Of a DNA stretch of 64,000 nucleotides, positions 38,301-45,885 are shown in pieces; the stretch's first letter is position 1; each line of letters begins with the position of its first letter. The stretch is taken from the NCBI GenBank assembly GCA_004431415.1, contig QPMI01000404.1, forward strand, positions 32,974 to 96,973, in the 5' to 3' direction. This stretch comes from Cyanophora paradoxa. Its lineage: Eukaryota; Glaucocystophyceae; Cyanophorales; Cyanophoraceae. The notes beneath the pieces are model-generated. The model made no database searches, was not told the DNA's origin, and saw only the letters and a list, made by a program, of their open reading frames with translations. The translations under genes and the position numbers were made by a program.

Positions 38301-39401
38301 CCATCGATGTTATCGACATCACAACAGGATATGATTAAGAAGGATTGTGTTCAAATGAAGACGCGAAAGCTTATTCCAAGTCTGCTTCCATTGAAGAAAT
38401 ATGTAGTTGACGGTCGACTGCTAAAATTTTACAGAAGTCAAGGTCTTGTGGTGAGCAAAATCCATCGGATTATTACGTACAAGCAGAGTGCTTGGATGAA
38501 ACCGTATGTGGAAAAAAATGCCGAAATGCGTCAAGCTGCAACCTTCGATCATGTGCGAGATTTATTCAAGTTGAAGACCAACGCGTTATACGGTAAAAAC
38601 ATGGAAAACGTCAGAAAGCATTGTGATGCAGAGCTTGTGACAGATGGTGTCAGACTGACAAAAATCGCCGCACAGCCAAATTTGTTGAAGCAAATTGTCA
38701 AATATGATGAGGATCTAGTATTCATCTCTAAACGTAAATCGCAAGTTAAGTTAAACAAACCGATATACAGCGGATTCAGCGTTTTGGAAATGTCAAAACT
38801 ACACATGTTCAAATTTTACTACGAGCAACTGATACCGCTCTGGGGTCCGCGGGTTAAATTGCTTGCAACGGATACAGACTCGCTGATCCTTAGAATTGAG
38901 ACAGATGATTTGTACGCTGATCTGAAAAAGATAAGTCATATTCTAGACGTTAGCAAATATCCGGAATCACATCGATTCTTTGCTGGAATGTCGGAGGAAC
39001 AAATTGCCGCCATTAAGAAAAAATCGACAGCCCTTGGCAATTTCAAAGATGAATGCAATGGTAATCAAATGGTAGAATTCATCGCAAACCGTCCAAAGAG
39101 TTACTGGTATCAAATTGAAAGTGGAAAACAAGAGAGACGTTGCAAAGGAATTTCTAAAAGCTTTGCTGGCCAACTTACTCGTGAAAGATATATTGATTGT
39201 GTACTTGGTAAAGATGTAGACGGACAGAAACAATTCATAGCCTGCGAAGTGAGTGGAATTCGTGGGATGCGCTCAAAGAAACATCGGGTTTACGTGCAAG
39301 AAACTTCAAAGCAGGCACTACATCCGTTAGACACAAAACGATGGCTATGTGATGATGGCGTTGAAACTTTGGCTCTGGGTCACTGGCGCACACGTATTTG
39401 A
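35352..39401 (+). CDS. polB: Protein-primed family B DNA polymerase, intact
   Basis: 1349 residues; replicates the linear element. N-terminal region with WIVNKKAVVN, Cys279 (NMCFAYAIL) and His374 (GHFVWIKNVSRL), a layout seen in many Polinton polymerases. CxxC finger at 398-420. Exonuclease: Asp457/Glu459 (YDFET), Asp599 (GFDSHL), and a later MKLDITLLSDVF segment. A CYIC...WDHDHDNGEFKG...CNRRR insert lies at about 548-582. Polymerase motif A Asp915 (YIDANSLYGY), motif B Lys1075 to Gly1081 (KTNALYG), motif C Asp1174/Asp1176 (ATDTDSL). It is the first gene after the left terminal repeat. The start is the first ATG after a TATA-like motif. No separate terminal protein gene is identified. Confidence 0.97.
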   Translation: MDQIARRRKIALLKQQIVGLAQTLYERRRIHGLYRNKLLRISSPGSRTRLVTLQRTAELLSLLTAVVGQTRRASERTVQIIIAENQAELVELFNELPGQPNEELAGDGSRETALDGIYALESAAIIRPNGLRVTSLASYLSNTPEFKAKFERFITERLNSANESRMGLSIKVYAKGIFKHRQNGTEGFTNRFKTDEISEDQFYRILPGANIEVELRDRCVEIDGRAEQENDSWELETWTYFYIQSLEHVRAVGGASFELPSWIVNKKAVVNVEAPNNMCFAYAILSAKYPVDRHAHPQRASSYSQHLGLIDTTMLSYPVPLDSKIFRRFEEANNLKLCVYVADNEKLDITPYYISAARDAIPLLYIPAENNYGHFVWIKNVSRLFARPGIDKNARSYCLACQKGFRGDDSLQKHIDEDRCLERDEHGRDVLPKPDRATLKFLNHANTITARYVGAYDFETLAMSTNSVKNGKTKEIACQIPAAVGCLITGNDDTKYWHVNSGRRCEERFVEWLDSMEPTLKKGLNASVPAIKTDDAKQTFDSATSCYICNVEFSEKIKKVWDHDHDNGEFKGAACCGCNRRRCKSKRVFLLAHNARGFDSHLLIRAIAKGSVRRHAAHIEFKKRLNEKLESVRARLEKTYQTQSVREWTMNKLKISLAEYEKRVPGFIKSQLVKEQINFEKSETPLSNRFEVMFQNSEKMSQIEYGIYVFRDSMQHLSATLEKLASSLPDELKKQTRELCPDAETFNLMTRKGIYPYSYVNSWKRLADRKLPPIEAFHNDLKNEKCKLEDYEHAQKVWKKLKCKTMLDYTIAYMKLDITLLSDVFQAYRETSRATDGIDPAYYMSLPGFSWDAALKYTGGQLQLMHEGQEDMFRFFETGIRGGISMVSNRYAKANNKDMDDYDPSKPSVYLYYIDANSLYGYAMLEKHPIGDFKWVDPETFVLDGFDYDGDIGATLEIDAYIPDELHEKFSDYPIAPVSMSVEPSMLSTSQQDMIKKDCVQMKTRKLIPSLLPLKKYVVDGRLLKFYRSQGLVVSKIHRIITYKQSAWMKPYVEKNAEMRQAATFDHVRDLFKLKTNALYGKNMENVRKHCDAELVTDGVRLTKIAAQPNLLKQIVKYDEDLVFISKRKSQVKLNKPIYSGFSVLEMSKLHMFKFYYEQLIPLWGPRVKLLATDTDSLILRIETDDLYADLKKISHILDVSKYPESHRFFAGMSEEQIAAIKKKSTALGNFKDECNGNQMVEFIANRPKSYWYQIESGKQERRCKGISKSFAGQLTRERYIDCVLGKDVDGQKQFIACEVSGIRGMRSKKHRVYVQETSKQALHPLDTKRWLCDDGVETLALGHWRTRI

Positions 39402-39427
39402 AAAAAGAAGCTGCGACCCTCCAACCA

Positions 39428-39718
39428 CTAGGCCGCTGAAACTACCTCAACCGATTGAGCACCAAACTTATCCATTAGAGTTAGAAGCAACTGTCTTTGC
39501 CGACGTCGATAGTTACGGCACTGCTCCCGTTTGCGGTCAATATTTCTTTCCTGATACTCATACGTCGCTTGGAGCTTGCGCTTACGAAATTCCTCATCTG
39601 AATGATAACGAGCTTTTACCGCTGCTGATCGTTTCTTCTTCATCTCTTCTATTACTTCCGGAGACTTAGACTTTGGAGGACGTCCACGCTTGCGCGCCAA
39701 ACAGTTTTCAACCTCCAT
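39428..39718 (-). CDS. Basic AT-hook protein of element B
   Basis: A 96-residue protein. ARKRGRPPKSKSP at residues 8-20 is an AT-hook; residues 25-75 are a highly charged Arg/Lys/Glu helix (for example YQERNIDRKREQCRNYRRRQ). It is convergent with the polymerase (26-bp gap) and divergent from the integrase. A positional counterpart in element A (2902-3231) lacks the AT-hook, while A has one in its tail protein instead. Likely a small DNA-binding protein (regulator, packing protein or integrase partner); the family is not recognised. Confidence 0.6.
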   Translation of the reverse strand: MEVENCLARKRGRPPKSKSPEVIEEMKKKRSAAVKARYHSDEEFRKRKLQATYEYQERNIDRKREQCRNYRRRQRQLLLTLMDKFGAQSVEVVSAA

Positions 39719-39795
39719 TACAATATCACTTTATTATTAATCACAATCACAATCTTTTTAAGGCATATTCACGCGATATCCACCAAAAAACTTTT
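39719..39795. promoter_or_regulatory. Divergent promoter between the basic protein and integrase genes
   Basis: A 77-bp AT-rich gap containing CACTTTATTATTAATCACAA and a CAATCACAATC repeat. Transcription leaves in both directions. The assignment comes from gene orientation only. Confidence 0.4.
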
Positions 39796-40743
39796 ATGTG
39801 TGTGACAATTAGAAGAATGTACACGATAACAGCGCCACCTGGTGCATGGCAAATTGATGTATTATTTATTGGGAGATATCGCCTGTTTGCGGCGGTTGAG
39901 ATTGCGACCCGTTTCGCTATCGTTCGAAAAATAGAAACCTTCAAACAAATTCCAAAAATGATTGCGGAGCTACCAGGAATATGGGGATTTTCAGGTGACA
40001 ACGGTTTTAACACAGCAGCAATTCGGGAAATGGCTGAAGAGAACTCGTTGAAAATGCACACTGATGTTGCCAAAGATGACCACATTTCTAAAGGTAACAA
40101 ACTTGGAATTATCGACAGGTTCGCTAGGACATTGCGAGCATTGATCCAGGCCGACACAGAGGCACGCGGCTCCCCGCATTTCCTCTCACGCTTGCCTGCG
40201 ATTTTGAAGGCGTACAATGAAACAGCACACAATGCATTTGGTGGAGATCGATCACCAACGTGGATGCGTGAAAATACACAGGTTGCCGAACAGCTACATC
40301 AAGTTCGTCAGCGACAGAACGATATTGAACGAGAGAACACAAATATGCCTAAACCTGGTACGGAGGTGCAGATCCTTGAACCTAAGCCAAGCGTGTTCGC
40401 AAAGGGTCTGGCGAAACCAAGCAAAGAGACCTACGTTGTTGCTGGCGTTGATAAGAACCGTGTTAGGTTAATTACAAAGCAAGGTGTGGAAATTTCTAGA
40501 CGTGTGAAACCATCCGAGATTCGTGCGCCACAAGAACTACCTGACCAGTCTAAGATTGAAAGAGCGACTGCTAGATCGAAGCAAGATCGTCAGCTTCGGA
40601 GAGAGGGTCTCGTTGAAACGAAAACGTATGCGGGTCAAAACCGGAAGGATCGTGAGCTAAAAAAACTCGAAATTGCTGCTGAACCATTGCTCAGAGCAGG
40701 CGCCAAACCCGCTGGATATTACGCAAAGAGAATTCGAAGGTAG
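39796..40743 (+). CDS. int: Retroviral-type (rve) integrase
   Basis: 315 residues from the ATG at 39796. The frame extends upstream to 39673, but that would overlap the divergent basic-protein gene. It inserts element ends with a 6-bp stagger, agreeing with the CCCGCG duplication. RNase H-like core: Asp21 (WQIDVLF), Asp68 (GFSGDNGF), and, where the family has Glu, Asp107 (LGIIDRFARTLR), giving DD38D. A zinc-binding HHCC domain is not evident in the N-terminus. The C-terminal part has a KETYVVAGVDKNRVRL strand region like a chromatin-binding or SH3-like tail, then a very basic end. It stands between the polymerase and AP2 genes; the integrase of element A, if any, lies outside the window. Confidence 0.88.
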   Translation: MCVTIRRMYTITAPPGAWQIDVLFIGRYRLFAAVEIATRFAIVRKIETFKQIPKMIAELPGIWGFSGDNGFNTAAIREMAEENSLKMHTDVAKDDHISKGNKLGIIDRFARTLRALIQADTEARGSPHFLSRLPAILKAYNETAHNAFGGDRSPTWMRENTQVAEQLHQVRQRQNDIERENTNMPKPGTEVQILEPKPSVFAKGLAKPSKETYVVAGVDKNRVRLITKQGVEISRRVKPSEIRAPQELPDQSKIERATARSKQDRQLRREGLVETKTYAGQNRKDRELKKLEIAAEPLLRAGAKPAGYYAKRIRR

Positions 40744-40804
40744 AAGCGCGTGAATATGCCTTAAATATATTGCAATCTGTAGATGTAACGAAAAAGTCAC
40801 AGAG

Positions 40805-41053
40805 ATGACCGATATCAACCTTCCGATATACGTTGCCTTTGCAATCCAGCAACACATTGAGTATCTTCTACTGAAACATTGCCGGAGGAGAATCCACCGA
40901 CCCACCAACCACTATGTCCGTGTTTCCCTTGACAAACGAACCGATAAATGGAAAGCAGAAACCAAAATCAATGGTTGCAAGAAGATAATCGGTTATTATG
41001 ATTCATTCGAAGATGCTTATAAAGATCAAACATCGAAATCACGGTTTAATTGA
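40805..41053 (+). CDS. AP2-like small DNA-binding protein
   Basis: An 82-residue protein; residues 35-80 match an AP2 domain (NHYVRVSLDKRTDKWKAE, then INGCKKIIGYYDSFEDAYKD), closely resembling the AP2 protein of element A at 7068-7454 but lacking its C-terminal end. It lies 61 bp after the integrase on the same strand, so the two may share a transcript. No HNH nuclease part. Its presence in both elements, at different positions, suggests a useful DNA-binding role. The truncated C-terminus leaves open that it is decaying. Confidence 0.6.
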   Translation: MTDINLPIYVAFAIQQHIEYLLLKHCRRRIHRPTNHYVRVSLDKRTDKWKAETKINGCKKIIGYYDSFEDAYKDQTSKSRFN

Positions 41054-41078
41054 AGGGAATAACACCCTTTATTTTTTG

Positions 41079-41456
41079 ATGGATATTGAAGAAGATTAGA
41101 ATCTAGAAGACTATTGGCCAGGCAGGAGTCAACTCACCCCAAGTCACTGCATTAGCTTCGGCATTTACAAAGGATCCTCATATTTGTGGATTGCCTCAGC
41201 TAAACCAGATTATACTACCTGGTTGCTGCGACAAGATTGGTTGCCGGCTTTTGATCGCGCTTCTTTCTTGCGTGTAAAAACTTTGATAGAGCCGAAAAAT
41301 CTCCAGAAGATTTATCAACATAGTAGACGCGGTCCGAGGTCACGGCTTCAAATATCAAAACCTGATACGAATGACCCCATTCAACAAAAAGACGCATTAA
41401 ATCTGCTCGATTCACTCCGGCGTTGTATTCGGAGAAGACGCAATCGAACTCTTTAA
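41079..41456 (+). pseudogene. ExoX-C-like protein with an early amber codon
   Basis: The ATG at 41079 opens six codons, then TAG at 41097-41099. The same frame continues to 41456 and encodes YWPGR, then ISFGIYKGSSYLW and PDYTTWLLRQDWLPAFDR, clear counterparts of WPGR, ITFGTYKG and PDYCLWLLDQPWLPPFDR in element A. The next ATG (41184) is inside the conserved module. Either a recent nonsense mutation, a non-AUG start after 41099, or readthrough. The 3' half overlaps the ATPase gene antisense. Confidence 0.6.
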
Positions 41457-41931
41457 TATTCGATAGAATCGACGAAAAGCATACATATTCGCAGTTTCTA
41501 CGAATTGTTGGACTGATTCCACATAGACGTTGCGTCGTTATAAAAAGGCTCATGTTATAATGACGGCCCGAAGTGAAGAGCTTTTGCATTAATCGGTCAC
41601 TGTGGACGTTTACAAGATCATTATCGAGCAAGTCATCTAAAACAATTGCTATTTTTCGATCATCTTTCTTGCGTCGTCTTTCTTTTTGACGTTCTAAAAG
41701 TTCTTCAACCAAAACTGTATCCCATTCTTCATAAATATTGCTCTTGCGTGCTGTATCATTCCACTGTTCTGTAAATGCTGTTGTACTAAAGACGTAAATA
41801 TCGTCTAGCTGATTTGCTACAGCATTTAATACGTGTTTTACGTAGGTGCTTTTTCCAGAATTCGTGGGTCCAACAAACAAGAACCGTTTAGGCAGTTTTA
41901 TTTCCGTCGGATCAAACAATTTGATATCCAT
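41215..41931 (-). CDS. A32-like genome-packaging ATPase
   Basis: A 238-residue FtsK/HerA-type packaging motor. Walker A GPTNSGKST at residues 21-29, Walker B strand IAIVLDDLLD near 98-107, then SLFITTQRLCGISPTIRRN with the polar TTQ and CVFSEYNAG. Strongly similar to the element A copy through the core, but with a Lys/Arg-rich insert (RQKERRRKKDDRK) before Walker B. The start codon lies one base after the TAA stop of the major capsid gene on the same strand (TAAAATG), again implying stop-start coupling. The C-terminal 80 residues are antisense to the ExoX-C-like gene. Confidence 0.92.
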   Translation of the reverse strand: MDIKLFDPTEIKLPKRFLFVGPTNSGKSTYVKHVLNAVANQLDDIYVFSTTAFTEQWNDTARKSNIYEEWDTVLVEELLERQKERRRKKDDRKIAIVLDDLLDNDLVNVHSDRLMQKLFTSGRHYNMSLFITTQRLCGISPTIRRNCEYVCFSSILSNIKEFDCVFSEYNAGVNRADLMRLFVEWGHSYQVLIFEAVTSDRVYYVDKSSGDFSALSKFLHARKKRDQKPATNLVAATR

Positions 41932-41932
41932 T

Positions 41933-43162
41933 TTAGAAGCTACTTACCTTAAGAGTAGACATTTGATATGAATTTATGACTAGAACATTGTGTCGAAGAA
42001 CGTGGAAGTCAACAACAGCTGGTGCGGTGTTTGTACAGCCGGTCACAGTGAGGGAGCAATAGCTGCTGCTGGAATTGAAGAAATCGGTATAACCAAGAAC
42101 AGCGTTGTGGAGTGAATCCTTTCCAGATTTCGAAAGCACAATACCATAGACATTTCCGTCTTCAAAACCAAGGGCTGAATTACCAGTTGTTGCTCCGCGA
42201 TATTGAGTCGGAATGTGATAGCATGACGATACAAAACCAGAGATGGGCTTGTTGCTAATGTCGAGAGTTCGGTTGTTGTGCATAATCTCAAACGAATCAA
42301 TCTTCAAAGCGTTTCCGTTGCCAGCAAATGAATTGTGGTTGTGTGTTCCCAGGTGAATCGCATTTCGCACTGTCATCAAAATTGCGTGCACAAGACCACT
42401 AACGTTAGCAAGTGATATTTCGACAGCGTTTCCTGCGTCGTCCGTCTTAAGCTGGCGTGAGCGCTTCGAAATGATCTCCGTGAAGGGAATTCGAATACCA
42501 CCACTCTCGTTTGCGGATTTTAGCATCGCCTCGGCCTCCTCGCTAGGGATGTTCACGAACTGACAAACCAGGGCGCAATCCGTTAGAGTCGCAATAGCAT
42601 CAGCAACAGTTCCAATCACACCAGCCGAACGGAAGTCAATCTCGACGGTTGGCATATCCGCAAGTGCTAGCAGAGGGAAATATGAATTGTCCCAAAGCTG
42701 GGATGGGATCTTCAGCACGTACTCTCGGCTTGCATCGAGAATCTCTAGAGCTGCGTCTTTTCCAAATCCGTAGCTGCTAGCAAACGCTTGGGCGGATGCA
42801 ACGCTATTATCAATTAGCGCGTTCACAGTAAGCCAGTCTCCGGGTATCACCATCTTGAATGAACCATGAACAAAGCGGACGTTTTCGATAAATGCACCAG
42901 CACCATTAGGCAGCACCGAAGCGGCAGCTCCACCAGCGACTGTGACCTTAAAATATAGGGAAACACCGTTTAGAAGTTGCTTGCGCGGAAGGTCGAAAGC
43001 GGCAGTTTGTGCGAATCCGTATGAGTTACCTCGCGGACGGATCGTCTCAAGGAAAGGCTTAAACTTTGGGCTAACACCGACAGTTAGACCTGGTGATAGA
43101 TAAAGCTCGTTCGATCCTTTGGTTGTTAGGAGCTCTTTCAGAGTAGTTCCTGCTTGCGCCAT
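41933..43162 (-). CDS. MCP: Major capsid protein, double jelly-roll type
   Basis: 409 residues, the same length as the element A copy and closely similar throughout. Family landmarks: RPRGNSYGFAQTAAFDLPRK, IENVRFVHGSFKMVIPGDWL, FPLLALADMPTVEIDF, ADDAG-type loop after KRSRQLK, and the C-terminal RHNVLVINSYQMSTLKVSSF, matching the NVLRI.SGM..L ending of Polinton and virophage capsid proteins. It forms the particle shell. Divergent from the minor capsid gene across 44 bp and directly upstream of the ATPase. The compact size relative to the usual 500-600 residues suggests short loops. Confidence 0.82.
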   Translation of the reverse strand: MAQAGTTLKELLTTKGSNELYLSPGLTVGVSPKFKPFLETIRPRGNSYGFAQTAAFDLPRKQLLNGVSLYFKVTVAGGAAASVLPNGAGAFIENVRFVHGSFKMVIPGDWLTVNALIDNSVASAQAFASSYGFGKDAALEILDASREYVLKIPSQLWDNSYFPLLALADMPTVEIDFRSAGVIGTVADAIATLTDCALVCQFVNIPSEEAEAMLKSANESGGIRIPFTEIISKRSRQLKTDDAGNAVEISLANVSGLVHAILMTVRNAIHLGTHNHNSFAGNGNALKIDSFEIMHNNRTLDISNKPISGFVSSCYHIPTQYRGATTGNSALGFEDGNVYGIVLSKSGKDSLHNAVLGYTDFFNSSSSYCSLTVTGCTNTAPAVVDFHVLRHNVLVINSYQMSTLKVSSF

Positions 43163-43206
43163 TTGATATTATATTACAGAATATTTTCACGTATATTGTT
43201 GTAAAG
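43163..43206. promoter_or_regulatory. Divergent capsid promoter, 44 bp
   Basis: An AT-rich spacer (TTGATATTATATTACAG...) between the divergent capsid and minor capsid starts, counterpart of 5496-5543. Confidence 0.45.
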
Positions 43207-44082
43207 ATGAAACTCCGCGTAAATGTTGATTCTAGAGATCGGTTCGAAGGCACGTCCTCGAATTTCAAAATTAATCTGCCTCGGGCGTTAGCAAACGTGA
43301 AGTCGGCTAGAATTGAATCGCTAGAACTTTTTCATAATATGTATAATCTAGCTGCTGATGCTTCAATAACAACCATTACGCTCGATCCTAGCAACGTCAT
43401 TAAAACCAGAACGAACCTATTTCGAGCTGGATCATATACTCCAACATCTCTTACGAATTATATGAATGTTCTTTTGAAAACACAACAATATAGTTATTTA
43501 GGTTCTACTTACCAACGCAAGTTCTTAACGGTTTTTGATGATGTTTCAATGAAAATCACAATCTTGTGTGAATCGGAGTTTACTCTAACGTTTTCCACTC
43601 TTGAACTCGCAAATCTGCTCGGCTTCACAAAGGCTGTTACAGAATCTGCAGAACAGCTAGATACTCCAATCACAGTTGATGCTGTTGATTATGCGTTTGC
43701 TATCGTTGGCGATATACCTGTTGATCTTCTTTATCATACTTATCTCTTCCTACATATCGATCAGATTCGTGGTTCGATTCACACAATAAATAAGTGGACA
43801 AACACATCGTTGGCAAAGATTCATATCGATGCGAAATTTGGAGAGCTAATCAAATATACATCTGATGAACGTGTTCCTGTTTCCGTCGATCATAATTCTG
43901 AGTTAGAACAACTTGATGTGTCAATACGTTATTTTAATGGATTTACTGCAGCTATTAACACTGAATTCTCATTCGTTATCGAGTTCGAAATTGAAGATTC
44001 TTCATACACAAAGGCATCACTTCGCTCGTCAATCAGAAACACAGATAGTGAGTTTCATCCGTTTGATCGCAGTTTTGCTTAA
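43207..44082 (+). CDS. Minor capsid (penton-like) protein candidate
   Basis: 291 residues starting MKLRVNVDSRDRFEGTSSNF with LANVKSARIESLELFHNMY next, the D.RDR...F....L.NV..I.S.E signature of viral minor capsid or penton proteins. Similar to 5544-6422 over its whole length, including LLKTQQYSY, PVDLLYHTYLFLHIDQIRGSI and the C-terminal DRSFA. Strand-rich, no enzyme motif, no membrane segment. Transcribed away from the major capsid gene and 61 bp before the tail-end protein gene. Function inferred from signature and synteny. Confidence 0.72.
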   Translation: MKLRVNVDSRDRFEGTSSNFKINLPRALANVKSARIESLELFHNMYNLAADASITTITLDPSNVIKTRTNLFRAGSYTPTSLTNYMNVLLKTQQYSYLGSTYQRKFLTVFDDVSMKITILCESEFTLTFSTLELANLLGFTKAVTESAEQLDTPITVDAVDYAFAIVGDIPVDLLYHTYLFLHIDQIRGSIHTINKWTNTSLAKIHIDAKFGELIKYTSDERVPVSVDHNSELEQLDVSIRYFNGFTAAINTEFSFVIEFEIEDSSYTKASLRSSIRNTDSEFHPFDRSFA

Positions 44083-44130
44083 TTTCACTTCGCGAATGCG
44101 CTTGGCTTGTCTGTCGACTTTTTCTGTTCC

Positions 44131-44140
44131 TTATTTAAAA
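44131..44140 (+). promoter_or_regulatory. TTATTTAAAA promoter-like motif
   Basis: The same 10-mer as at 6442-6451, here 3 bp before the ATG at 44144 of the orthologous gene. Confidence 0.5.
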
Positions 44141-44143
44141 CAA

Positions 44144-44752
44144 ATGCCTTCGGCTTCTAGAAAACTTACAAACTCACCCAATAAAAAGAATAATATTGAA
44201 TTTTTGAGCGGTGATACTGAATCTTATCCTTTAGTTCGTCGGACTGCTGGTGGTGAGGGAGCATCTATCGATTTTGCTCTTACTGCTGACGAAAACGCTA
44301 TTCTAGATAAGATCCCAAATTCGCGGACAAAGAAAAGCAAAACTAGTAAACTGAAGGATACTGACGATGGTCCGCTGTATGTATCAGAGACTGGTAATCG
44401 TAGCAGATATTTCATAAAAACAGTGACTGGGTTGAAAACAATTTCAAAGAAGCATGCTGGTGATCTTATTGCTGGTATAGCGGTTGAGACTAAAATGGAA
44501 AACAAGATTTTAAACGAACCGATTGTTAAGACCAAAATTTATAAAAAGCTTTCTCCTCCATCATCTGCTGTTCCTGCTAAGACGATCGTCGCAATCCCCG
44601 AGGTGGATGAGAATGCTAGCGAATTACCTGTAGCAAACACATCGATCTTGCGCATCGCCTCTAGCAGCGCTGATCCTGTCGGGCCGTCGATCGAATACAA
44701 ACCAATGTTAAGTGGTTTCACTAAACTTGGACTACGTCATCGGTGGGAATAA
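44144..44752 (+). CDS. Tail-end protein of element B (unknown function)
   Basis: 202 residues from the ATG at 44144, chosen because TTATTTAAAA precedes it and similarity to element A starts here; the frame is open further upstream to 43913 but would overlap the minor capsid gene. Lys/Ser-rich; shares GDTESYPLVRR, ID+A with IPNSRTKK, LYVSETGNRS, IAVETKMENKIL, SILRIASSS and C-terminal RWE with 6458-7126. It lacks the AT-hook of that copy. The last ten codons lie inside the right terminal inverted repeat, so the left repeat carries an antisense copy of its end. Function unknown. Confidence 0.65.
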   Translation: MPSASRKLTNSPNKKNNIEFLSGDTESYPLVRRTAGGEGASIDFALTADENAILDKIPNSRTKKSKTSKLKDTDDGPLYVSETGNRSRYFIKTVTGLKTISKKHAGDLIAGIAVETKMENKILNEPIVKTKIYKKLSPPSSAVPAKTIVAIPEVDENASELPVANTSILRIASSSADPVGPSIEYKPMLSGFTKLGLRHRWE

Positions 44753-45260
44753 TTAGCGTCTAGCTAGAACCTGAACTCGAGTATGTAATTAGCTTTCGAT
44801 GATATAGTAATTACGTGTAGCTTAAACCTTGAAACCTCTTGTTTTTTAGATTCAAAGTACACACAAGTAACGTCTAGAATTGAGCTAAACGTGTTTCCTC
44901 TGTTAGCTTCATTGTACTCATTAATATCGTCTAGAATTGAGCTAAACGTGTTTTCTCTGTTAGATTCAAAGTACACACAATTAACGTCTAGCTGTATCTG
45001 AAGATTATTCTGAGACCGGCACTTTGGGGGTCCGCCTAAAAGCACTGCTATATCTTTTGCAAGATCGATCGGACTAGACGTTAGATACTACCTAGCGGAT
45101 GCTGTTTGGTTGGCTTGGAGAGGTGGGGTTGGTAGACGTAACGAAGGGTTGGGAGAGAATGATTGTTGGAAGGCGTTGGAGTGGGTGGTTTTGGTGGTAT
45201 TGGAGGAGTGGGGGTGTTGAAGAGGGGGTTGGCGCAGCACCCCCACGATCTCCTTTTTTT
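44721..45260 (-). repeat. Right 540-bp terminal inverted repeat of element B
   Basis: Exact-length reverse complement of 34711-35250. The inner boundary is CTAAACTTGG (44721-44730), the outer end CCTTTTTTT (45252-45260). The shared 93-codon frame is identical in both copies, so the two repeats appear identical or nearly so. Confidence 0.95.
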
Positions 45261-45885
45261 CCCGCGGCCGGCGAGCTCCACCCCGGAGTACGGCCTCGCT
45301 GGCGGAACCGCTGCGAGATGGCCCGCTGGCGCGTCGCGCTGCGGGCCCCGTGCTCGGAGTTCCGGGGACCGCTGGCGCGGCGCGCCGCGGTCCCGGCCTG
45401 CCCCGCAGGCCCCGGCCGCGCCCGCGGCCGGCGAGCTCCACCCCGGAGTACGGCCTCGCTGGCGGAACCGCTGCGAGCCTCGGAGATGGCCCGCTGGCGC
45501 GTCGCGCTGCGGGCCCCGTGCTCGGAGTTCCGGGGACCGCTGGCGCGGCGCGCCGCGGTCCCGGCCTGCCCCGCAGGCCCGGCCGCGCCCGCGGCCGGCG
45601 AGCTCCACCCCGGAGTACGGCCTCGCTGGCGGAACCGCTGCGAGATGGCCCGCTGGCGCGTCGCGCTGCGGCCCCGGGCTCGGAGTTCCGGGGACCGCTG
45701 GCGCGGCGCGCCGCGGTCCCGGCCTGCCCGCAGGCCCCGGCCGCGCCCGCGGCCGGCGAGCTCCACCCCGGAGTACGGCCTCGCTGGCGGAACCGCTGCG
45801 AGATGGCCTGCTGGCGCGTCGCGCTGCGGGCCCCGTGCTCGGAGTTCCGGGGACCGCTGGCGCGTCGCGCTGCGGGCCCCGCCGG
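45261..45885 (+). repeat. 160-bp GC-rich tandem repeat array, right part
   Basis: Resumes at the exact phase interrupted by element B. GAGTACGGCC at 45286, 45446, 45613 and 45771, including one unit with the same GCCTCGGAG insertion seen in the left part. It ends in a partial unit. Confidence 0.95.

Larger units (their letters stand above)
34711..45260. mobile_element. Complete Polinton/Maverick-type viral element B (10,550 bp)
   Basis: 540-bp inverted terminal repeats, flanking 6-bp duplications, and nine genes: polymerase, basic AT-hook protein, integrase, AP2-like protein, ExoX-C-like protein, packaging ATPase, major capsid, minor capsid and tail-end protein. It is much more AT-rich than the surrounding satellite. 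The genes are intact except an amber codon near the ExoX-C-like start. Identical termini and intact long frames argue for recent insertion. No adenovirus-type maturation protease gene is seen. Confidence 0.95.

Noticed and set aside
39673-39795. Upstream extension of the integrase frame
   Set aside because: Would overlap the divergently transcribed basic-protein gene start; sequence before the ATG at 39796 is AT-rich and promoter-like.
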